Shown here: piece by piece, positions 8,179 through 13,742 of the stretch
Position numbering within the stretch: position 1 is the stretch's first letter
Layout: each line of letters starts with the position of its first letter
From: Candidatus Omnitrophota bacterium
GTDB taxonomy: Bacteria > Omnitrophota > Gorgyraeia > Zapsychrales > Fredricksoniimonadaceae
NCBI GenBank assembly: GCA_023247575.1
Contig: JAHFGE010000018.1
Location: forward strand, 1-16,796
Reading direction: 5' to 3'
Length of the DNA stretch: 16,796 nucleotides
Position numbers and translations under genes: made by a program
Notes under the pieces: generated by a model
Seen by the model: only the letters and a program-made list of their open reading frames with translations
The model's database searches: none
What the model was told of the DNA's origin: nothing

Positions 8179-8333
8179 ATTCTAAACAATGACCAAAACT
8201 CAAATGACCAAAATTCAAAACGTTTCGATCATTAGAGCATTTTGGTTATTTGCCTCGCACCGAGTGCTTCGCTAGAGATGCTCGGCACGAGGTGAATTTG
8301 TTTAGAATTTAGGATTTCGAATTTAGAATTTTA
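8154..8333. repeat. MITE-like long inverted repeat with a nested hairpin
   Basis: The 34-base outer arms at 8154-8187 (TAAAATTCTAAATCCTAAAC...) and 8300-8333 (GTTTAGAATTTAGGATTTCG...) are near-complementary. Inside them, CAAATGACCAAAAT at about 8202-8215 pairs with ATTTTGGTTATTTG at 8239-8252. A second hairpin element at 8253-8292, with arms CCTCGCACCGAG and CTCGGCACGAGG, sits in the right half. It matches the element at 5498-5537 in reverse. The element has no coding capacity. It provides the stop of the DUF192 gene and ends 17 bases before the next start codon. Confidence 0.8.
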
Positions 8334-8350
8334 CAGAACTTAATAATTAT

Positions 8351-9796
8351 ATGGGCGTTGTTTACAAACTCATCCCAGAAATAAGCTCATTTATTATTGA
8401 GCAAAAACGCAGCAATGCGCGTGTGAGCTGCCAGGATTTGGCCGAATTGGTTTACTCTCATTTCGGCCAGCGGATTTCCAAATCGTCCGTCCACGAGCTT
8501 CTTAAGACGGCGCAGGTCATCCACCCGCGCACCCGCAGTTTAAAACAAAAATTTCAAATTCCGACGGAAAAAAAGGCGCAGTTGTTTGGACAAGGTTTGT
8601 CATCCCCGAAGGTTGACCAACCAATGTCATCCCCGAATGTATTAATCGGAGATACAGAACATGCTAAAGAACTAGATGCCCGACAGAAACATTCGGGCAT
8701 GACAATCGAGGGCATGGGCGAGATTTTCTTGAAGGCCGCCTTTTACGATCTGTCTTTTAGACCTATCTTAGGATTGCAGGATTACGAAGACATCGGTTCA
8801 TTAGGACAGGTAGGGGCACGGCATGCCGTGCCCCTACAGATGGATTGGGGATACCTCACCACCTCCGTCGAGTCTTTTAAGGTAGAGTTGGAAGATGGTC
8901 ATGGTTTTTATATCGACGCACGATGGCAGGGATTGTATGAAGAAAATCCCCATGAACAATCATTGGCGGCGCCTGTTGAACGGGCCATTGCCCAGATGTC
9001 GGATTGTTTGTTCAATAATATCAAACCAATAATTATTCGAAACGTAGGGGCACGGCATGCCGTGCCCCTACTACAAGATTTTATATCGTCGTTTGAAAAT
9101 TTGCCAGGCAAAACCATCAAAAAAATTTCTCTGGCAGCGGCTAACCCCGCCGATGGCGGGGCTAACGGCCAAATTTTAACAGAATTTAATCAGCCTTTAA
9201 AGATGAGGAGGTATTTTGTCGTAGGGGTGGTAGCCAGTGTAGAAGATTTTTTCCAAGTAGGGGCCGAGCATGCTCGGCCCGTACAGGTTCTTAAGAAGGA
9301 TGATAAAAACATTATAACCAATTTAAATCCAGATAGTTGTGATGTATGGGGGATGTATTTGGACAGACATTCTCAAAGCCTGTCGTTCCCGAATGTAGAT
9401 ACTATGTCACCCCCGAATGTATCAATCGGGGGTCCAGGCTTGCAAGAACTAGATTCCCGATTAAAACATTCGGGAATGACAAGTGATGGAGAATGGCTGA
9501 AAACCCGCCTTAAAGAACGAGCTTTAATGTTTTTTCCGTCGGAGATGCCGCCGGCGGCCTTGGAGGAAATTTTGGCTTTATCTGGTTTTGTAGGGGCAAC
9601 GGCCCTGCCTGCCCGCCTCGGCGAGCCATCGGCGAGACGGGCCGGCAGGCAGGATGCCGTGCCCCTACATGAAATCTATCTACAAATCCCCCCAGGATTC
9701 CCTTATCTGGCCCATGTCCAAAAAGCAGCAGCCCGCCTGAATAATCTGGATATTGCAAATAATAAAAGAGAAAAATTGAGGATTTGTATTGAGTAG
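8351..9796 (+). CDS. Unknown 481-aa protein with N-terminal HTH-like segment and many in-frame palindromic inserts
   Basis: I do not recognise the family. The N-terminus (about residues 15-55, VSCQDLAELVYSHFGQRI, SKSSVHELLKTAQV) looks like a winged or homeodomain-like helix-turn-helix, as seen in transposase-type DNA-binding heads. The rest has no motif I can name; host-like stretches include FYDLSFRPILGLQDYEDI and LEDGHGFYIDARWQGLYEEN. What stands out is that the reading frame passes through at least seven palindromic elements without a stop: at 8599-8703, 8810-8837, 9044-9071, 9140-9166, 9257-9284, 9382-9480 and 9590-9668. They add roughly 130 of the 481 residues, as signatures such as SPPNVSIGGP, SRLKHSGMT, VGARHAVPL and VGAEHARPV. 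No ribosome binding site is clear before the ATG, where the MITE-like repeat ends. It lies between the Tad ATPase and pilin genes, co-oriented. It may be a decaying gene or a repeat-tolerant protein. Confidence 0.7.
   Translation: MGVVYKLIPEISSFIIEQKRSNARVSCQDLAELVYSHFGQRISKSSVHELLKTAQVIHPRTRSLKQKFQIPTEKKAQLFGQGLSSPKVDQPMSSPNVLIGDTEHAKELDARQKHSGMTIEGMGEIFLKAAFYDLSFRPILGLQDYEDIGSLGQVGARHAVPLQMDWGYLTTSVESFKVELEDGHGFYIDARWQGLYEENPHEQSLAAPVERAIAQMSDCLFNNIKPIIIRNVGARHAVPLLQDFISSFENLPGKTIKKISLAAANPADGGANGQILTEFNQPLKMRRYFVVGVVASVEDFFQVGAEHARPVQVLKKDDKNIITNLNPDSCDVWGMYLDRHSQSLSFPNVDTMSPPNVSIGGPGLQELDSRLKHSGMTSDGEWLKTRLKERALMFFPSEMPPAALEEILALSGFVGATALPARLGEPSARRAGRQDAVPLHEIYLQIPPGFPYLAHVQKAAARLNNLDIANNKREKLRICIE
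8599..8703. repeat. Family A palindrome, in frame inside the 481-aa gene (with extra left arm)
   Basis: A partial left arm GTCATCCCCGAA (8599-8610) precedes a full copy at 8626-8703 (78 bases). Its left arm GTCATCCCCGAATGTATTAA pairs with the right arm ending ACATTCGGGCATGAC. It is translated as SSPNVLIGD...LDARQKHSGMT. Confidence 0.85.
8810..8837. repeat. Family C 28-base perfect palindrome, in frame
   Basis: GTAGGGGCACGGCA is followed directly by its exact reverse complement. It is translated as VGARHAVPL. An identical copy lies at 9044-9071 in the same gene and the same reading frame. Confidence 0.9.
9044..9071. repeat. Family C 28-base perfect palindrome, second copy
   Basis: Identical to 8810-8837 and again read as VGARHAVPL, between the host stretches KPIIIRN and LQDFISSFE. 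Confidence 0.9.
9140..9166. repeat. Short GC-rich palindrome, in frame
   Basis: Arms GCTAACCCCGCC (9140-9151) and GGCGGGGCTAAC (9155-9166) pair with two mismatches around GAT. Read in frame as ANPADGGAN. Confidence 0.7.
9257..9284. repeat. Family D 28-base palindrome, in frame
   Basis: GTAGGGGCCGAGCA followed by TGCTCGGCCCGTAC, a near-perfect palindrome with the same length and outer sequence as family C but a different core. It is translated as VGAEHARPV. Confidence 0.85.
9382..9480. repeat. Family A palindrome, in frame, with extra left arm
   Basis: An extra left arm GTCGTTCCCGAATGT (9382-9396) lies ahead of a full 75-base copy at 9406-9480. Its arms begin GTCACCCCCGAATGT and end CATTCGGGAATGAC. 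Read as SPPNVSIGGPG...LDSRLKHSGMT. Confidence 0.88.
9590..9668. repeat. Family C palindrome interrupted by another palindrome, in frame
   Basis: The outer halves GTAGGGGCAACGGC (9590-9603) and TGCCGTGCCCCTAC (9655-9668) are a split family C element. Between them a near-perfect palindrome of about 50 bases spans 9604-9653, with arms starting CCTGCCTGCC and ending CGGCAGGCAGG and an inner GCCTCGGCGAGCCATC core. The frame stays open throughout. Confidence 0.8.
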
Positions 9797-9836
9797 CGAC
9801 GATAGAAAGGGGTTTCTCAATTTATCCCTTGGAGTA

Positions 9837-9865
9837 TTGACACTGGCTATATTATATGGCATACT
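9837..9865 (+). promoter_or_regulatory. Strong promoter upstream of the pilin genes
   Basis: A perfect TTGACA at 9837-9842 is 17 bases from CATACT at 9860-9865, with extended -10 bases TG at 9857-9858. Transcription would start near 9872, about 270 bases before the first pilin gene at 10142. The region begins about 40 bases after the stop of the 481-aa gene. Confidence 0.6.
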
Positions 9866-10141
9866 TTCATTACGATGAAGGAAAGGATTACCAAGTAAAA
9901 TACCGTACCAAGTCGTTCAGGATGACAAAACAATGTATTATCGCCCTGTACAAGGGCTTTATATAGATGAGGCCCAAAGATTCCTGGGTCTTGGGTTTTA
10001 AACTATGTCACCCCCGAATGCTTTTGTCGGGGGTCCAGAAGTTCTAGATTCCCGATTAATACATTCGGGAATGACAAGTGACAAAGGATGGGACCAAGAC
10101 AGGGCCAAACGCCTTTACGAAACCAAAATAGGAGCAGCCCA
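9866..10141 (+). other. Long untranslated leader with two hairpins and a family A repeat
   Basis: No gene is visible here. A hairpin GCCCT-GTACA-AGGGC (9943-9957) is followed by TTT. A second stem, GGCCCA with TGGGTC (9971-9990), is followed by TTGGGTTTTA and could act as a weak terminator or attenuator. The 69-base palindrome at 10007-10075 follows, then GGAGCA (10131-10136) ahead of the ATG at 10142. It matches no riboswitch class I know. Confidence 0.4.
10007..10075. repeat. Family A palindrome, intergenic
   Basis: A 69-base copy with left arm GTCACCCCCGAATGC and right arm CATTCGGGAATGAC, in the leader of the pilin genes. Confidence 0.88.
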
Positions 10142-10294
10142 ATGAATCGCCTTAATAAGGAAGCACAGAACCTCATCGAATATGCGATTGTTGTGGCTTT
10201 AGTGACGGCTGCGATTGCCGCCATGAGCACCTATGTGTTTCGTTCCGTGCAGGCTGCCCAAAAGGCGGTGGATCAGGAATTCACAGGAGAATAG
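10142..10294 (+). CDS. Flp-type major pilin candidate (50 aa)
   Basis: This is the only gene here with the classic size of a Flp pilin. The leader MNRLNKEA is followed by QNLIEYAIVVALVTAAIAAM. Cleavage would fall between Ala8 and Gln9, with Glu at +5 and Tyr at +6, the Flp signature; Ala replaces the usual Gly at -1. One hydrophobic segment and a short tail (YVFRSVQAAQKAVDQEFTGE) complete it. The ATG at 10142 is chosen over an upstream in-frame start at 10088 because the upstream one adds a proline- and arginine-rich stretch that is not a leader, and because GGAGCA lies 5 bases upstream. It probably forms the pilus fibre: mature length about 42 aa, first in the series. No element interrupts its leader. 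Confidence 0.85.
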   Translation: MNRLNKEAQNLIEYAIVVALVTAAIAAMSTYVFRSVQAAQKAVDQEFTGE

Positions 10295-10321
10295 CACTGT
10301 TGGTTAATGGCAAAAAAGAAT

Positions 10322-10457
10322 GTCATGCCCGAATTAGTAACTTATGTCGTCCCCGAATGTATTAGTCGGGGACCTAGTACTTGCAAGCTCTAGATTCCCG
10401 ATAGTCCCGCCATGGCGGGACGGGAATGACAGAATTAAGTAAATGTTCGGGAACGAC
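10322..10457. repeat. Nested family A repeat cluster (intergenic 1)
   Basis: This fills most of the gap 10295-10496, which has no gene. A left arm at 10322-10334 and a second left arm at 10346 (GTCGTCCCCGAATGT) are closed by right arms ending near 10430 and 10457 (TTCGGGAACGAC). An 18-base perfect palindrome (GTCCCGCCATGGCGGGAC, 10404-10421) sits inside the inner right arm. Confidence 0.8.
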
Positions 10458-10496
10458 AAAGTCTAAGGGCCATTAATTACTATAATAGGAGGAAGT

Positions 10497-10856
10497 ATGT
10501 TGAGACTCCATAAGAAAAAAGCACAGACCCTTCGATCCTTCGATTCTACTCAGGATCGAACACTGAGCGCAGTCGAACGTGTTCGACTAAGCTCAGGGCA
10601 GAGTACCGTTGAGTATGTGCTCCTGGTGACAGCGGTCATTGTGGTTATATTAGTGGTAACCAAAGGATCAGTCACTAGTAAACTTACGTCAACTTTAAAC
10701 AATACTACAGAAAAAATAGACACCAAAGTAACCGACCTGGATACGTCCCAACAGGGGACTAAGCCAGGGAACGTCTCGGCGGCTAATGCCAGGGTTAGGC
10801 AGCATCTGGAGGACAATAAAGTTAATATACTAAACCCTGGTACGACCATACCCTAG
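10497..10856 (+). CDS. Flp-like pseudopilin, type a (copy a1)
   Basis: A 119-aa protein with a class III signal: GQSTVEY (cleavage after Gly34, Glu at +5), then the hydrophobic stretch VLLVTAVIVVILVVT and a Ser/Thr/Asn-rich tail. It is probably a minor pilin or pseudopilin of the Tad system. The leader has 34 residues rather than the usual 8-15, because a compound family B repeat (10528-10598) is translated within it. The leader begins MLRLHKKKAQ, and the element is bounded by CAG codons (10524-10526 and 10599-10601) 75 bases apart, so the frame and the Q-S junction are kept. AGGAGGAAG at 10488-10495 is the ribosome binding site. The N-terminal region resembles the genes at 11721 and 12912. 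The tail has no known domain. Confidence 0.8.
   Translation: MLRLHKKKAQTLRSFDSTQDRTLSAVERVRLSSGQSTVEYVLLVTAVIVVILVVTKGSVTSKLTSTLNNTTEKIDTKVTDLDTSQQGTKPGNVSAANARVRQHLEDNKVNILNPGTTIP
10528..10598. repeat. Family B compound repeat in the prepilin leader of a1
   Basis: It begins CCCTTCGATC and ends AAGCTCAGGG, with a second hairpin nested within (CTCAGGATCGAACACTGAGC region). It is translated without a stop and flanked by CAG on both sides. Confidence 0.75.
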
Positions 10857-10875
10857 TTCATAGGGAGGAGGAACT

Positions 10876-11280
10876 ATGTTAAAACAGTTATGCAAAAATA
10901 AAAATGGACAAAACACCGCGGAATATGCGCTGTTAATTGCCCTGGTGATCGCCGGGGTCATCGCCATGCAGCAGTACGCCCAGCGCTCCATGCAGGCGCG
11001 TATACGCGATGCAGGCACCTATTTAACGGAGAAGACAGCCGCGCAGGGCTTGGCCAGCGGAGGCCTAACAGCAAAAGCCGCGTATCAATATGAGCCGTAT
11101 TATCAGCAAAGTAATTTCGCTGTTACTAGAAGCCAACAAGAGAATAAACGCTTAGGCGAAGGTCTGGCAGCTGCTGAAGCACAGACTAACCGCACCCGAA
11201 CTGGTCAGGAAAGGACTATGTATAGCGCAACGGGCCAAAAGGCGAGACCAGTAGATACAGATATGCCTGGCGGACTCTAA
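10876..11280 (+). CDS. Flp-like pseudopilin, type b (copy b1)
   Basis: A 134-aa protein with a short basic leader MLKQLCKNKNG, cleavage motif G-QNTAEY (Glu at +5), and hydrophobic ALLIALVIAGVIAMQQYA. Then comes the family-typical amphipathic stretch QRSMQARIRDAGTYL. The hydrophilic tail carries YEPYYQQSNFAVTRS and RTRTGQ. It is closely related to the genes at 12091 and 13284. It is probably a minor pilin exported to the inner membrane and processed by the prepilin peptidase. GGGAGGAGGAA, just upstream, is a strong ribosome binding site, and the gene lies 19 bases after a1. Unlike its neighbours its leader carries no repeat. Confidence 0.82.
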   Translation: MLKQLCKNKNGQNTAEYALLIALVIAGVIAMQQYAQRSMQARIRDAGTYLTEKTAAQGLASGGLTAKAAYQYEPYYQQSNFAVTRSQQENKRLGEGLAAAEAQTNRTRTGQERTMYSATGQKARPVDTDMPGGL

Positions 11281-11297
11281 TTTTAAGGAGGAAATTT

Positions 11298-11690
11298 ATG
11301 ATTGCTTACTTTAACCACAAAAGAGGACAAGCCCTTCGACGTTGCTCAGGGTTTGTCACTCAACTCAACAAGGGACAAAGCACACTGGAGTACGCGGTGC
11401 TGATTATCATCATCATCGCGGCTTTGCTTTCAATACAAATGTATATTAAACGCGGTGTGCAGGGACGGTTAAAAGCCTCCACCGATGATATTGGTGATCA
11501 GTTTTCGCCGGATAACACCAATGCGGTGAAAACGACCTTTACAAATGTCCAAACTAATGAAACCTTTGGAGTAGCTGGACAGGGGGTTTCAAAATCGGAA
11601 ATTGAGCAGGGGACTCAGGAAAACACCAGTACCACTGAAAAATCCGTTATCCTTAATACTCAGCAAGAGTATTGGGGGGTAGATCAATAA
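11298..11690 (+). CDS. Flp-like pseudopilin, type c (copy c1)
   Basis: A 130-aa protein with cleavage motif G-QSTLEY and hydrophobic AVLIIIIIAALLSIQMYI. It continues with KRGVQGRLKASTDDIGDQFS and ends EYWGVDQ. Relatives are at 12517 (very close) and 14152. The 26-residue leader contains a family B repeat: CCCTTCGACG...GCTCAGGG at 11332-11351 plus a further 23 bases. CAA codons at 11328 and 11376, 48 bases apart, flank the insert, and the residues on either side read KRGQ and NKGQ, so the Gly-Gln pair is duplicated. AAGGAGGA (11285-11292) is the ribosome binding site. It is probably a minor pilin of the Tad system; its exact place in the fibre is unknown. Confidence 0.82.
   Translation: MIAYFNHKRGQALRRCSGFVTQLNKGQSTLEYAVLIIIIIAALLSIQMYIKRGVQGRLKASTDDIGDQFSPDNTNAVKTTFTNVQTNETFGVAGQGVSKSEIEQGTQENTSTTEKSVILNTQQEYWGVDQ
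11332..11374. repeat. Family B repeat in the prepilin leader of c1
   Basis: A CCCTTCGAC...GCTCAGGG core (11332-11351) is followed by TTTGTCACTCAACTCAACAA and GGG. The same 43 bases recur, nearly identical, in the leader at 12551-12593. Confidence 0.8.
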
Positions 11691-11720
11691 TGAGAAAATT
11701 ACTGAAGAAGGAGATATCCT

Positions 11721-12014
11721 ATGTGGAAATATAAGAGAGAGAGTAAGGGACAGACCCTTCGACTACGCTCAGGGCAGAGTACCGTCGAGTATATTGTCCT
11801 GGCGACGGCTGTCATTGCTGTCGTGATTTTTTTTGTAACTAATCAAAATACAGGATTACGGGGGCACCTCACTAATATGGTTGATACTGCGGCGGATAGA
11901 ATAGATTCCAAGGCGCAGACCTTACAAAATACGTATCATTCGCCGTCAAGATCAGCGCCAGGCCCAATTATTACAGTGGATCCAAATCATCGTGCAGCAA
12001 TACAACCTAACTAA
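11721..12014 (+). CDS. Flp-like pseudopilin, type a (copy a2)
   Basis: A 97-aa protein with motif G-QSTVEY after an 18-residue leader, the hydrophobic stretch IVLATAVIAVVIFFVT and then NQNTGLRGHLTNMVDTAAD, related to the genes at 10497 and 12912. The leader reads MWKYKRESKGQ, then eight residues (TLRLRSGQ) translated from a family B element at 11755-11774, and then STVEY. CAG codons at 11751 and 11775 are exactly 24 bases apart, so eight codons were added. AAGGAGA at 11708-11714 is the ribosome binding site. The mature tail ends in a Pro/Ser-rich segment without known domain. It probably has a minor-pilin role. Confidence 0.8.
   Translation: MWKYKRESKGQTLRLRSGQSTVEYIVLATAVIAVVIFFVTNQNTGLRGHLTNMVDTAADRIDSKAQTLQNTYHSPSRSAPGPIITVDPNHRAAIQPN
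11755..11774. repeat. Family B repeat in the prepilin leader of a2
   Basis: CCCTTCGACTACGCTCAGGG, 20 bases, between two CAG codons 24 bases apart; read as part of TLRLRSGQ. Confidence 0.82.
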
Positions 12015-12090
12015 TAAGGGCGATGATATATTACCAGGAACTTAGGAGACACAAAAGTTCAGTACCATGATCATCATAACAGGAGGACAT

Positions 12091-12483
12091 ATGTTAAGAG
12101 AGTTATTTAAAAATAAAGCTAACCAGGGGCAAAACACCGCGGAATACGCGCTGCTGATTGCCCTGGTGATTGCCGGCGTCATTGCCATGCAGACCTATGC
12201 TCAACGTTCCTTGCAGGGCCGTGTACGCGATGCCGGGATCTATTTAACAGAAGGCACCAGGACCATCGGCAACAGCGTGCAGTACGAGCCGTATTACGTC
12301 AACGCTTCGTATGACGTGACCCGTGATGTCAGTGAAAACAAACTTCTGAGCGAAGGCTTGGCTGGAGCGAGATCTTTCACCAACCGCCAGCGTACTGGTG
12401 CCCAGAGTTCTGAATACGGCACGGCGGGTGTAATAGCGGATACATCACATGGGCAAAGTAACCCAATGCCTAGTGGTATTTAG
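12091..12483 (+). CDS. Flp-like pseudopilin, type b (copy b2)
   Basis: A 130-aa close relative of the gene at 10876. The leader MLRELFKNKANQG is followed by QNTAEYALLIALVIAGVIAM, then QTYAQRSLQGRVRDAGIYL and a tail with YEPYYVNASYDVTRD, ENKLLSEGLAGA and RQRTGA. The ATG at 12091 is preferred over the in-frame ATG at 12067 because AGGAGG (12081-12086) lies 4 bases from it and because the upstream codons (MIIITGGH) would put hydrophobic residues ahead of the basic leader. No repeat is inserted in the leader. It is probably a minor pilin. Confidence 0.84.
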   Translation: MLRELFKNKANQGQNTAEYALLIALVIAGVIAMQTYAQRSLQGRVRDAGIYLTEGTRTIGNSVQYEPYYVNASYDVTRDVSENKLLSEGLAGARSFTNRQRTGAQSSEYGTAGVIADTSHGQSNPMPSGI

Positions 12484-12516
12484 TGATTGGCAACTGACCA
12501 CAAGGAGGAGATCAAT

Positions 12517-12915
12517 ATGTTTGTTTATTTAAATCAAAAAAGAGGACAGACCCTTCGACGTTGCTCAGGGTTTGTCACTCAACTAAACAAGGGACAAAGC
12601 ACCCTGGAATACGCGGTGCTGATTATCATCATTGTCGCGGCGCTGCTTTCCATTCAAATGTACATTAAACGCGGTGTGCAGGGACGGTTAAAGACCTCCA
12701 CCGATGATATCGGCGATCAGTTTTCACCGGACAACACCAATGCGGTGAAAATGACCGCAACCCACCGCCATTCTGTAGATCAGGAGGGGTTGGCTATAGG
12801 AGGAGCTGCCGGCCAGGGTAAAACGACATCGACGATAGACCAGGAAAGCACGAAGACGACAGAGAAGTCCATCATCCTCAGGACGAATCAGGAGTATTGG
12901 GGAACTACGCAATGA
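12517..12915 (+). CDS. Flp-like pseudopilin, type c (copy c2)
   Basis: A 132-aa protein almost identical to the gene at 11298 over its leader and first 60 mature residues (G-QSTLEYAVLII, IKRGVQGRLKTSTDDIGDQF, SPDNTNAVK). The middle differs and the end is again similar (TTEKSIILRTNQEYWG). The leader carries the same family B insert as c1 (12551-12593), with flanking codons 48 bases apart, so the insert was present before the cassette was duplicated. The ATG at 12517 follows AAGGAGGAG (12502-12510); an upstream in-frame TTG at 12487 is not needed. The stop overlaps the next start as ATGA. Confidence 0.83.
   Translation: MFVYLNQKRGQTLRRCSGFVTQLNKGQSTLEYAVLIIIIVAALLSIQMYIKRGVQGRLKTSTDDIGDQFSPDNTNAVKMTATHRHSVDQEGLAIGGAAGQGKTTSTIDQESTKTTEKSIILRTNQEYWGTTQ
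12551..12593. repeat. Family B repeat in the prepilin leader of c2
   Basis: Near-identical to 11332-11374, at the same codon position of a paralogous gene: a duplicated copy rather than an independent insertion. Confidence 0.8.
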
Positions 12916-13127
12916 TGAAGGTCAGGGCAAAGGCACAGAGCCCTTCGACAAGCTCAGGGCAGAGCACGGTGGAATATATCCTGTTAGTCACGGCTGTGAT
13001 TGCGGTTGTTTTGATCGTGACTAACGGCCAGAATTCCATATTTCAAAGCCGGTTGACCAATGTTGTGGACATCACTTCCAACAGGATGATCAATATGGCC
13101 AATCGCTTGACGAGCATATCGCCGTAG
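12912..13127 (+). CDS. Flp-like pseudopilin, type a (copy a3)
   Basis: A 71-aa protein with motif G-QSTVEYILLVTAVIAVVLI, then VTNGQNSIFQSRLTNVVDIT, related to a1 and a2 but with almost no tail. The ATG at 12912 overlaps the previous stop (ATGA), indicating coupled translation; a TTG at 12897 in the same frame is inside the upstream gene. The 16-residue leader is MMKVRAKAQ, then SPSTSSG, then QSTVEY. The inserted eight codons come from a family B element at 12941-12959, with CAGAGC on both sides (12936 and 12960), 24 bases apart. The same number of codons was added as in a2, but the element is read in a different frame. Confidence 0.8.
   Translation: MMKVRAKAQSPSTSSGQSTVEYILLVTAVIAVVLIVTNGQNSIFQSRLTNVVDITSNRMINMANRLTSISP
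12941..12959. repeat. Family B repeat in the prepilin leader of a3
   Basis: CCCTTCGACAAGCTCAGGG, 19 bases, flanked by direct repeats CAGAGC at 12936-12941 and 12960-12965. Read as PSTSSG. Confidence 0.85.
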
Positions 13128-13140
13128 GCGGGGATATAAT

Positions 13141-13278
13141 GTCACCCCCGAATATTTGTCCAACTTTGTCATTCCCGCATGCTTTAAGCGGGAATCTAGT
13201 GCTTGCAAGGACTAGGTTCCCGATAATCCCGCCTTGGCGGGACGGGAACGACAAAGTTATAATACATTCGGGAACGAC
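13141..13278. repeat. Nested family A repeat cluster (intergenic 2)
   Basis: This fills the gap between a3 and b3 (13128-13283); no gene is present. The outer left arm GTCACCCCCGAAT (13141-13153) and outer right arm CATTCGGGAACGAC (13265-13278) enclose an inner copy starting GTCATTCCCGCATGC at 13168. A TCCCGCC-TTGGCGGGA palindrome sits near 13227-13242. Confidence 0.8.
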
Positions 13279-13283
13279 AAAAT

Positions 13284-13733
13284 ATGAATTACAAACATAA
13301 CCATCGCGGGGTCGCTACTATGGCCGAATACGCGGTGACTTTTTTTTTGGTCATTGCCCTAGTCATGGCCATGGCGGTTTATATCCAGCGCACTCTGCAG
13401 GGACGCATGCGCGATGCCCGTATTTATATGGTTGAGACAGCCAGCAGTGCCTGCGGCAGCGATTGCTTAAACGCCACCGGGCTGTCGGCAGACAGTACAA
13501 CCATAGGCATGCAGTATGAGCCTTACTATATTCAGACTAATGCTGTGATTAGCCGCCAGGACCAGAATGTAAAAACTCTGGAAGGGGTAGGGTATTACGA
13601 TAGTCAAGGGATTCCCAGGTTCGGCACCGGGATTTTCAGGGCCCAAACCAATGCCCAGAATCAGGCCGCCGCCAATAGCAATCAGCTTGCGCCGGCCGCC
13701 GCGGTAAATGATAAGGTATTGGGGGCAAAGTAG
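13284..13733 (+). CDS. Flp-like pseudopilin, type b (copy b3)
   Basis: A 149-aa protein of the b type: MAEYAVTFFLVIALVMAMAV, YIQRTLQGRMRDARIYMVE and YEPYYIQTNAVISRQ. The leader MNYKHNHRG is followed by VATMAEY, which puts Glu at +6 after Gly, one residue later than in all the neighbours; cleavage after Val10 would restore Glu at +5 but gives an unusual -1 residue. It also has a pair of Cys (ACGSDC) not seen in b1 or b2. The start directly follows a family A right arm; GGGAA in that arm, 9 bases upstream, is the only ribosome binding site candidate. Probably a minor pilin whose processing may differ. Confidence 0.78.
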   Translation: MNYKHNHRGVATMAEYAVTFFLVIALVMAMAVYIQRTLQGRMRDARIYMVETASSACGSDCLNATGLSADSTTIGMQYEPYYIQTNAVISRQDQNVKTLEGVGYYDSQGIPRFGTGIFRAQTNAQNQAAANSNQLAPAAAVNDKVLGAK

Positions 13734-13742
13734 GGGGCGAGC

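Noticed and set aside
8351..9796. RAYT (REP-associated tyrosine transposase) or other transposase
   Set aside because: No HUH motif with catalytic Tyr nor a DDE pattern is visible; only the N-terminal helix-turn-helix look is shared with transposases.
9900..10000. c-di-GMP (GEMM) or other known riboswitch in the pilin leader
   Set aside because: The conserved GEMM core is absent and the two hairpins match no riboswitch class I recognise.
10481..10486. TATAAT as a promoter -10 box for gene a1
   Set aside because: It overlaps the ribosome binding site region, would start the transcript at about 10493, and has no -35 box at a proper distance.
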